This document shows, piece by piece, positions 1-5,005 of a DNA stretch of 6,970 nucleotides. Made by a program: the position numbers and the translations under genes. Positions within the stretch are counted from its first letter, which is position 1. Every line of letters starts with the position of its first letter. The stretch spans positions 1-6,970 of the forward strand of contig JAHXHF010000222.1 of NCBI GenBank assembly GCA_025656895.1, in the 5' to 3' direction. The notes under the pieces were generated by a model. The model ran no database searches. It was not told the DNA's origin and saw nothing but the letters and a program-made list of their open reading frames with translations. This stretch comes from a gamma proteobacterium symbiont of Bathyaustriella thionipta (GTDB lineage: Bacteria > Pseudomonadota > Gammaproteobacteria > Chromatiales > Chromatiaceae).

Positions 1-48
1 AGGAAGGGCCGGAGCCGGCTTGGAACCCAGAATAAGCAGCGTTTTCAT
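1..48 (-). CDS. Start of an unidentified gene, cut off by the left edge
   Basis: The minus strand opens with ATG at 48 and stays open for all 16 codons to the edge, reading MKTLLILGSKPAPALP. A short hydrophobic strand followed by a Gly-Ser turn is how many Rossmann-like enzymes begin, including some polysaccharide-locus transferases, but 16 residues cannot name a family. The ribosome site is weak: AAGG lies only 2 bases before the ATG, and a GAG lies about 10 bases before it. The gene lies 75 bases beyond the stop of the upstream glycosyltransferase on the same strand, with a stem-loop in the gap. It probably belongs to the same polysaccharide cluster, either as a reduced-level distal gene or as a separate unit. 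That the frame is real is an inference from the start, the context and the protein-like N terminus. Confidence 0.5.
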   Translation of the reverse strand, partial: MKTLLILGSKPAPALP

Positions 49-78
49 GGCCTTGTCGCTCAAACAAAGTGATCCGTA

Positions 79-126
79 TGATAAAAATGAACCCACCTGC
101 TAAAACTGGCCGGCTCATTTTTATCA
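79..126 (-). terminator. Stem-loop on the stop codon of the distal glycosyltransferase; candidate intrinsic terminator or attenuator
   Basis: The arms 112-126 and 79-93 pair over 15 bases on the minus-strand transcript, with one G-U wobble and an 18-base loop (94-111). In the plus-strand transcript the same position would be an A-C mismatch, so the structure fits minus-strand RNA better. The stem includes an A-tract paired to a T-tract (TTTTT at 83-87 read on the minus strand), with a GC-containing core next to the loop. This resembles intrinsic terminators whose U-tract folds back on an upstream A-tract. The stem begins at the TGA stop of the glycosyltransferase. It lacks a long GC stem, so termination may be partial. 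Confidence 0.5.
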
Positions 127-1017
127 GGCTACTTTTTTGATCAGCTCCATGGCATCGGTGCGTACATGCCCCTGACGAATTTCTTCCTGGATCATGGACT
201 CGGTAATAATGCCCTTTTGTACACATTCAGCCAGTAGCTGGAAAAAAAACTGCTCCTGCTTTTCGTCAGGATGAGTCTTGTAACGCCCCAGCAAACCATA
301 GTCCCCAAACAGCTTGCGACGGGCGCGCATTAACCAGCCGACAGGCGGAAACAGGCGAAATTTTTCAGCCGGACGCCAATCGATCGGTAAGCCTGATTTC
401 CACGGCTGAGTGCGTCTACGGGTATTGTGCAGCATTTTGGTATCTTCGGTCAGACGGTCAAAATCATTCCACTCATCTTCAAAAAAACCAATAGAACCTT
501 CCGGCTCCAGTTTCAGACATACCCAGGGCTGATAATCACGCTTGCCATCGAACATGTCATTAAATTGCTGTTCCACTTTCCAGTGCTTCAATTTGGCGCA
601 GTCCAGCAGCATGACACTGCTGGCCTTACAATGGTCGATATAACCTTTGGGGCCGGCACGCATACGGCACATAATGGCATGCCCCTGCATGTCACGCGTA
701 AGCAGGTCCCAAACATCGGCTACTGCAAAGATATCCGGGTCAATGACAACCGCCCGTCCCTCATAATTCATCAGTTCAGGCGGCATAAATCTGAGCGGGG
801 TAAAGGATTGCAAATCTTCATTCAGCCAGGGACGCTGCACACCATCACGCAGGTATTGCTGCCCTTCCCTGGCGGCCATGAACGGGTGGTCTTTGGTCTG
901 TATCAGCTTGACATCAAACTTGTCGGCATGAGCCGAATTACGCTTGAGCGCATACTCGGCCACCAATGCACCCACGATCTGCTTATGGTTGGTGTGGATA
1001 AAGACGCAATATTTCAT
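124..1017 (-). CDS. GT8-like (GT-A fold) glycosyltransferase, second of a tandem pair
   Basis: This 297-residue protein is probably a cytoplasmic glycosyltransferase that moves a sugar from a nucleotide donor onto a surface glycan. Residues 88-105 carry a hydrophobic strand ending in Asp-Pro-Asp (93-95) and then FAVADVWDLL, which matches the metal- and nucleotide-binding DxD region of GT8 enzymes. SSVMLLDC at about 133-140 fits the next GT8 block. His197 followed by TQPWKSG (203-209) resembles the GT8 metal-binding HxxGxxKPW block. I see no signal peptide or membrane helix. The ATG at 1017 shares its A with the TAA stop of the upstream paralogue, giving TAATG and likely translational coupling; a G-rich stretch (AGGGTGG) just upstream could serve as the ribosome site. 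Donor and acceptor cannot be read from sequence. The GT8 assignment rests on motifs seen by eye; another GT-A family is possible. Confidence 0.82.
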   Translation of the reverse strand: MKYCVFIHTNHKQIVGALVAEYALKRNSAHADKFDVKLIQTKDHPFMAAREGQQYLRDGVQRPWLNEDLQSFTPLRFMPPELMNYEGRAVVIDPDIFAVADVWDLLTRDMQGHAIMCRMRAGPKGYIDHCKASSVMLLDCAKLKHWKVEQQFNDMFDGKRDYQPWVCLKLEPEGSIGFFEDEWNDFDRLTEDTKMLHNTRRRTQPWKSGLPIDWRPAEKFRLFPPVGWLMRARRKLFGDYGLLGRYKTHPDEKQEQFFFQLLAECVQKGIITESMIQEEIRQGHVRTDAMELIKKVA

Positions 1018-1943
1018 TACACCACCCTGGCGCCATATTTTTGTTCGGCTAAAGGAGGGGTGTTTTTCAGTACTTCTACCGCGTCATGGCGTACATAGTT
1101 CTTCTGCATGGCTTCCTGCAGTAATTCCTGACTGACGCTGCCGTTATCGATGCATTCCTGAACCAGTCCAAAAAACAGCTCCTGTTGCGCCATATCAGGA
1201 TGCTGGTGGTATTTACCCATGAAAGCATACTCACCAAACAGCTTGCGGCGCAGAAACATCATCCAGCCGGACGGCGGGAACAAACGAAATCTTTCCGGTG
1301 GCCTGAAATCCACGTTAAGGCCGGTTTTCCAGGGCTGGGTTTTACGTTTGGTGGTATGCAGCATGCGGGTTTCAGGGGTCAGATGATCAAAATCATTCCA
1401 CTCGTTTTCAAACTGTCCGATAATGTCCGGGTCTTCATTCTTCAGACAAATCCATTGCATATAGTCCAGTTCATCTTTGAACATGGCTCTGAACTGATCT
1501 TCAACCCGCCAGTGCTTGAGCTTTTCACAATCCAGCAACATAACGCTGGTTGCCATACAGCCCAGGCGTTTTTTTCGTCCGGAACGCGGACGAACCATGA
1601 TGGCCTTGCCCTGCATATCCCGTGATAACAGATCCCATACATCACTGACCGCAAAAACATCCGGGTCAATCACCACCGCCCGCCCCTTATAATTCATCAG
1701 TTCAGGCGGCATAAAACGAGTCAGTGTAAAGGACTGCAGGTCTTCATTCAGCCAACGCCGATGGGCACCATCACGCAAATAATATTGCCCTTCATATTCT
1801 TTGAAGTAGGGGTAGTCATTGACATTGATAATTTCAATCGAAAATTTATCGGCATGTTTGGAAAAACGTTTCAAAGAGTGGGCTGCTGCCAGCGCACCAA
1901 TGTACTGTTTCGCATTTGTCTGAATAAAAACTTTATATTCCAT
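1017..1943 (-). CDS. GT8-like (GT-A fold) glycosyltransferase, first of a tandem pair
   Basis: This 308-residue protein is a clear paralogue of the next gene. I count 82 identities in the first 120 ungapped residues, and the match continues to the C terminus with small gaps. It has the same Asp-Pro-Asp metal and nucleotide-sugar motif (93-95) in VIDPDVFAVSDVWDLL, the VMLLDC block (134-139), and His196 followed by TQPWKTG (202-208). Both copies share a C-terminal block around FRLFPPxGWxM and RRKLFG (about 219-237), then a His-Pro-Asp segment near 248-250. The largest difference lies at about 118-131, between the DPD core and the VMLLDC block, where this copy is strongly basic (RPRSGRKKRLG). 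The start is well set: ATG at 1943 follows GGAAGGA with a 5-base spacer. The last 17 or so residues extend past the paralogue's end. Sugar and acceptor specificity are unknown; the protein has no visible export signal. Confidence 0.83.
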   Translation of the reverse strand: MEYKVFIQTNAKQYIGALAAAHSLKRFSKHADKFSIEIINVNDYPYFKEYEGQYYLRDGAHRRWLNEDLQSFTLTRFMPPELMNYKGRAVVIDPDVFAVSDVWDLLSRDMQGKAIMVRPRSGRKKRLGCMATSVMLLDCEKLKHWRVEDQFRAMFKDELDYMQWICLKNEDPDIIGQFENEWNDFDHLTPETRMLHTTKRKTQPWKTGLNVDFRPPERFRLFPPSGWMMFLRRKLFGEYAFMGKYHQHPDMAQQELFFGLVQECIDNGSVSQELLQEAMQKNYVRHDAVEVLKNTPPLAEQKYGARVV

Positions 1944-1957
1944 GAGATTCCTTCCTA
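1944..1957 (-). promoter_or_regulatory. Strong ribosome binding site overlapping the sulfotransferase stop
   Basis: Read on the minus strand, the stop codon TAG runs straight into GAAGGA, so TAGGAAGGA serves as both stop and Shine-Dalgarno site. The glycosyltransferase ATG follows after ATCTC. This fixes the start at 1943 and indicates that ribosomes ending the sulfotransferase can re-initiate, keeping the two products in proportion. Confidence 0.75.
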
Positions 1958-2881
1958 TTTTTCTGTTGTGTCCGGCCGGGTATAACCAAAAACCGGTTGC
2001 AGCGTTTGTTGCAACAGATTTTCGATATGCTCAACCTGGGTTTCATCAAAGTAATCCTTGAAACCACCTACTTTGCCCCGACGCACCTTGAATGATTCCG
2101 GATTTTTTCGATCTCCCGGTACCAACCTGCTGCCACTGAGCCAAAAGGTGCGTTTTTGTTCCATTTTCTTCATATTTTCAATGGACGAAAACTCCACCAC
2201 ATCCCTGGCCTGTTCAGCACTGGCCGGAGTTCCGATAAACTCCAGTATCTGTTGCAGCACCTGCGCGGTATCCCGACGCATATCTTCATAACGAACAATG
2301 AGCAACTGATCTATTTTATCGGCCTCGGTTGCCCAAAGGTTGAAGTAGTCTACAATTTTCGGCAAGCCCGCAAGTTGATCCAGAGCAAATTCGTATTCAC
2401 TAATATTAGCCTCATGTGGAGGATATAAATTCAGCCGTTTCTTGGCCGGACGCATACGATGTTTCCATTGAAAAAACTGGGAAACCACTACATCCCTGGG
2501 ATCACGCACCAGCAGGACAACTTTTTTATTGTAATAGTCCTGCTTGCTGTCTGCGTGGCCGGTATAGTCTTTCAGATAGTTATCATGGGTAAAAAATATG
2601 CGTGGAATAGCCGCATTACGCGCATGCAGGTTATCAAAACCGATTAAACTGTTTTCCGGCAGGCCATGCTTTATCTGATAAAAGCGTGACAGCATGACGC
2701 GCAGCCAGGTACGGCCACTTTTGCCGAAAGAGACCACCACACAATCGGCTTTCTGCAGCTTGCGAAACTCTTCTTTTCCTCGCAATTTGCGCTCAATAGC
2801 AATCTTTTTCTGTTCCGGTAAAAAAAATACAGCGCCCATGATCAGTGCGCGTAAAACTCTTTTGTATAATGTATGCAGCAT
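1955..2881 (-). CDS. PAPS-dependent sulfotransferase (Sulfotransfer_1 type)
   Basis: The product likely transfers sulfate from 3'-phosphoadenosine-5'-phosphosulfate to a hydroxyl, here probably on a sugar of the locus glycan. Numbered from the ATG at 2881 (308 residues), the 5'-phosphosulfate loop is SFGKSGRTWLR (51-61, Lys54). His99 in FFTHDNY sits where the catalytic base is expected. The 3'-phosphate site is RDPRDVVVSQF (126-136, Arg126 and Ser134). RYEDM (197-201) and RRGKVGGFK (267-275) match the usual later motifs, the last corresponding to the RKGxxGxWK block. Every key residue is present, and the length suits a full domain. The N terminus is basic with a short hydrophobic stretch (about 11-21), perhaps a membrane contact. 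A GTG at 2890 would add three residues; I prefer the ATG because GGTG lies 8 bases before it, but neither site is strong. It leads the operon with the two glycosyltransferases. The true acceptor is unknown. Confidence 0.9.
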   Translation of the reverse strand: MLHTLYKRVLRALIMGAVFFLPEQKKIAIERKLRGKEEFRKLQKADCVVVSFGKSGRTWLRVMLSRFYQIKHGLPENSLIGFDNLHARNAAIPRIFFTHDNYLKDYTGHADSKQDYYNKKVVLLVRDPRDVVVSQFFQWKHRMRPAKKRLNLYPPHEANISEYEFALDQLAGLPKIVDYFNLWATEADKIDQLLIVRYEDMRRDTAQVLQQILEFIGTPASAEQARDVVEFSSIENMKKMEQKRTFWLSGSRLVPGDRKNPESFKVRRGKVGGFKDYFDETQVEHIENLLQQTLQPVFGYTRPDTTEK

Positions 2882-3103
2882 GTATTTCACACCCGGGTCT
2901 TGAATTAAGTAAATTAGCCAGAGTACGAATTAACCCGTTATTCCGCACCCGCTGCTGTTTTCAGTAGTAAAGCAGGAAGCCCTGCCGCTTGAACCTGGAT
3001 TCCTCAGTCTCTCCGTCATGCCGGACAGCATGGAATATTCTGAAACCAGCCTGTTAAATTTGCAAATCCTGCGCGCATTGTACAGATTTATAAAATATTC
3101 GGG

Positions 3104-3131
3104 TTCAGAAAAATCCTGCATCCGCTATAAT
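3104..3131 (+). promoter_or_regulatory. Sigma70-type promoter for the oxygenase gene
   Basis: A perfect -10 box TATAAT lies at 3126-3131. A -35 candidate TTCAGA at 3104-3109 matches four of six consensus positions, with a 16-base spacer. Transcription would begin near 3138, about 25 bases before the preferred start codon at 3163 but only about 10 before the alternative ATG at 3148. The oxygenase therefore appears to have its own transcript, separate from the divergent operon. Confidence 0.55.
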
Positions 3132-3147
3132 CAACGGCTGATTTGAT

Positions 3148-3153
3148 ATGGAG
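3148..3153 (+). promoter_or_regulatory. Ribosome binding site that decides the oxygenase start
   Basis: ATGGAG contains the Shine-Dalgarno core GGAG, ending 9 bases before the ATG at 3163. The ATG inside this same hexamer (3148) has no purine-rich site before it and would fall very near the predicted transcript start, so 3163 is the better start. Confidence 0.55.
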
Positions 3154-3162
3154 AACAGGGCT

Positions 3163-3822
3163 ATGCAACATAATCCTGCCAGCCTGGATCTGGATGCGCT
3201 ACGTTCTGCACAACTGCAGCATTCACCCTGTGATTTCGTTGTGGTACCTCGGTTTGTTCGCCCTGAAGCCTTTGATGCCATATACAACGATTACCCTGAA
3301 ATTCAGCAAGCAGGCAATTTTATCCCGCAGGATTTGCAATACGGAAAAGCTTTCAGTGCCTTTCTGGAAGACCTGAACAGCACACAGTTAAAAGAAGTAT
3401 TTGCTGAAAAATTCGGCATGGATCTTACACCCAACCCGTTGCAATTAACGGTACGCAAGTACAGCGAACTTTCTGATGGCAATGTGCATAATGATTCAAA
3501 AACCAAACTGCTGACAACGCTGGTCTATCTCAACAAGGAATGGAAACACCCCGACGGACGTTTGCGCCTGTTAAATAATTCCTGGAATATTGAGGATTAT
3601 GTAGCCAAAGTCGAACCTGCCAACGGCACTCTGATCACCTTTCGCCGCTCGGAAAAATCTTTTCACGGCTTCAAAAAAATGCAGGGTGAACGTCGTTCTA
3701 TTCAAATGTACTACGTCAAACCGAAACGAAAACACAAAGATGACGCATCACCGATCGGGCTTAAACGCCAGCTAAAGCGAATCCTTAAACTGCGACCCCG
3801 CTGGCTGGGCATGAAAAAGTAG
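3163..3822 (+). CDS. 2-oxoglutarate/Fe(II)-dependent oxygenase
   Basis: The 219-residue product belongs by motif to the 2OG-Fe(II) oxygenase superfamily (prolyl-4-hydroxylase-like, 2OG-FeII_Oxy_3 type). These cytoplasmic enzymes use Fe(II), O2 and 2-oxoglutarate to hydroxylate or otherwise oxidise a substrate. The iron triad is His109-x-Asp111 in NVHNDS and distal His168 in KSFHGF. Arg178 in ERRSIQMYYV, ten residues further on, is the expected 2-oxoglutarate carboxylate anchor. The conserved strands LTVRKYSE (95-102) and KLLTTLVYLNKEW (115-127), then GRLRLL, form the double-stranded beta-helix. The C terminus (187-219) is an unusually basic tail rich in Lys and Arg, perhaps for membrane or nucleic-acid contact. 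The start at 3163 is chosen on ribosome-site grounds; ATG at 3148 would add five residues. It is the only clear plus-strand gene and lies between two minus-strand units. A substrate in the surface glycan is an inference from neighbours. Confidence 0.88.
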   Translation: MQHNPASLDLDALRSAQLQHSPCDFVVVPRFVRPEAFDAIYNDYPEIQQAGNFIPQDLQYGKAFSAFLEDLNSTQLKEVFAEKFGMDLTPNPLQLTVRKYSELSDGNVHNDSKTKLLTTLVYLNKEWKHPDGRLRLLNNSWNIEDYVAKVEPANGTLITFRRSEKSFHGFKKMQGERRSIQMYYVKPKRKHKDDASPIGLKRQLKRILKLRPRWLGMKK

Positions 3823-3844
3823 TTGTTTTATCCTCAGTGCGGAT

Positions 3845-3866
3845 GCGGGCTGCATGAACCCGTTTT
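3845..3866 (+). terminator. Weak candidate terminator after the oxygenase
   Basis: In the 148-base gap between convergent genes, GCGGG (3845-3849) pairs with CCCGT (3859-3863) around a 9-base loop, with one wobble, and TTTT spans 3863-3866. The stem is short, so this is tentative. Two more 5-bp hairpins (3899-3919 and 3937-3953) occur in the gap without T-runs. No gene is visible here. Confidence 0.2.
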
Positions 3867-3970
3867 CGCGGTGAATTCCTGGCTGCACCCATCGGTTGAG
3901 CGGACATTTCCAAACCGCTGTAGAATCAAGAGCCTGCGTGATGGGCCGTCACGAAGGTACGGATTCGGAA

Positions 3971-4915
3971 TCAGCGCAAGGTCAGCTGTCTGATATCGGC
4001 ACTGCCCTCGCCCATGCCTTGCACGCTGCCATAGATACGCAATGGAATACGCTGCTGAGGATCGACAAATAAAGTTTGATTGCCTTTGAAATCAAGCACT
4101 TCAAATTCCGCGTCATCAGAAAATCCGGCCAGTCGCTTTGCACTGACACGCAGTCGTAATGCATGGATGCTGCCTTGTACCCGATGACTCGTGTCTTTTT
4201 GCCTGAGTGTATAATCCACGTCTATTTTTTCAAACCCATCCGGCTGAATGATCATAGTAAACAGGGCGCTGTCTGAAAATACACACAGTCGCATGGGCTG
4301 GCCATCACTGAAATCATGCGCACTGGCTACATAAAACAGCATAGCCGGCTCACTGACCATTCCACAGGATTCAGCTTTTCCCTGATAACTGTAAACCGTG
4401 TGCTTCCGGTCACTCCATTCAGTGGCTGACCGTTTGTATTCTTTTTTATTGTCAGGACGAATACGCAAACGGTGGGTGGCATTTGGCTGATAACGGTAAC
4501 GTTTGACGTATTGCTTACCTCCACTGCGAATCTTTTCACGTTCTATAACAGCGGCATTGGCCGGTAAAAACCAGAAATGATCCTGAGTGTTGTAATTTCC
4601 GAGTATATGTTCGAGACGAATACCCGCCAATAACTGCCATACCTGATTGGCCGGAAAAGCCAATGCCGGCAAGCCTTCACCGGCCGCACTGCCGGCCTGC
4701 AGGCGCTGATGTGATACCGTACTCAGATTAATGTCTACAGCAAGATGAGCCATACCCTGAACCGCCTCAAAATGCAGGGATTTCCATACAATCACATCGG
4801 GATTCATAAGCGGGGCAGCCGCCAGGGTATTGGCTGAGGTGAAGCACAGGAATGAAAACACCCACAAAAAGCAGGTGAGCATGACTTTTGCTGATAATAA
4901 ATAAAATTTTCTCAC
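3971..4915 (-). CDS. Secreted or periplasmic beta-rich protein, possibly DUF3108-like
   Basis: I do not recognise this protein with certainty. From GTG at 4915 (314 residues) it begins RKFYLLSAKV and then a hydrophobic core (about 11-27) ending in SANTLAAAP, a good Sec signal peptide with cleavage likely near 32-34. The mature part alternates polar and hydrophobic residues, suggesting mostly beta strands. The end (FEVLDFKGNQTLFVDPQQRIPLR is split by the strand pattern DFKGNQT, then VDPQQRIPLRIYG) resembles DUF3108-type periplasmic proteins, which end with a short strand about a sugar- or lipid-linked precursor; this is a weak resemblance. Two cysteines lie in the central region (SCGMVSEP and LCVFSD). 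A longer frame begins at TTG 4969, but it would bury the signal peptide behind 18 polar residues; ATG 4882 would leave no charged n-region. It follows the ABC exporter on the same strand, 90 bases after its stop, suggesting a joint role at the envelope. Confidence 0.72.
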   Translation of the reverse strand: MRKFYLLSAKVMLTCFLWVFSFLCFTSANTLAAAPLMNPDVIVWKSLHFEAVQGMAHLAVDINLSTVSHQRLQAGSAAGEGLPALAFPANQVWQLLAGIRLEHILGNYNTQDHFWFLPANAAVIEREKIRSGGKQYVKRYRYQPNATHRLRIRPDNKKEYKRSATEWSDRKHTVYSYQGKAESCGMVSEPAMLFYVASAHDFSDGQPMRLCVFSDSALFTMIIQPDGFEKIDVDYTLRQKDTSHRVQGSIHALRLRVSAKRLAGFSDDAEFEVLDFKGNQTLFVDPQQRIPLRIYGSVQGMGEGSADIRQLTLR

Positions 4916-4942
4916 TGTGGAGAGAGCATCCCTATTCTCTGA

Positions 4943-4969
4943 AATATAATGTCTGTTTAGGTCATGCAA
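4943..4969 (-). promoter_or_regulatory. Possible promoter for the secreted-protein gene
   Basis: On the minus strand TTGCAT (4964-4969) and TATATT (4943-4948) are separated by 15 bases. The -10 box is good, the -35 box and spacing are poor. A transcript from here would begin near 4935, downstream of the TTG at 4969 and about 20 bases before GTG 4915, which agrees with the start chosen. Confidence 0.25.
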
Positions 4970-4970
4970 T

Positions 4971-4994
4971 AAAAATTCGGCTTACAAAATGCCG
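4971..4994 (-). terminator. Weak intrinsic terminator or attenuator after the ABC exporter
   Basis: Minus-strand CGGC (4994-4991) pairs with GCCG (4981-4978) around a 9-base loop and is followed by AATTTTT (4977-4971), 11 bases past the exporter stop codon. Four GC pairs make a short stem, so read-through into the secreted-protein gene is likely. Confidence 0.33.
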
Positions 4995-5005
4995 TTCGGC
5001 AGCAA

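Larger units (their letters stand above)
2882..3162. other. Divergent intergenic region between the sulfotransferase and the oxygenase
   Basis: This gap holds the start regions of two divergent genes. The plus side has a clear promoter close to the oxygenase. I could not identify a convincing promoter for the sulfotransferase on the minus side; only weak AT-rich hexamers occur. A short perfect hairpin lies at 2972-2985 (GCAGG, loop AAGC, CCTGC). Reading frames are open on both strands across much of the gap (2930-3121 minus, 2934-3146 plus), but neither has a ribosome site and the plus frame runs through the TATAAT box, so I treat the gap as non-coding. Confidence 0.6.

Noticed and set aside
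427..1098. Long plus-strand open frame (223 residues) opposite the glycosyltransferases
   Set aside because: It lies antisense to a motif-bearing gene pair, has no ribosome site, and a similar antisense frame appears over the paralogue, as expected from shared codon pattern.
2930..3121. Minus-strand 63-residue frame upstream of the sulfotransferase
   Set aside because: No recognisable motif, low-complexity Ser/Gly-rich ending, no ribosome site, and an equally open frame on the other strand.
2934..3146. Plus-strand open frame of about 70 codons before the oxygenase
   Set aside because: It has no early start codon or ribosome site and runs through the TATAAT promoter box, so it is probably chance.
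3823..3970. Several 5-bp hairpins in the convergent gap
   Set aside because: They are short, mostly lack T-runs and overlap one another; only the one at 3845-3866 was kept, at low confidence.
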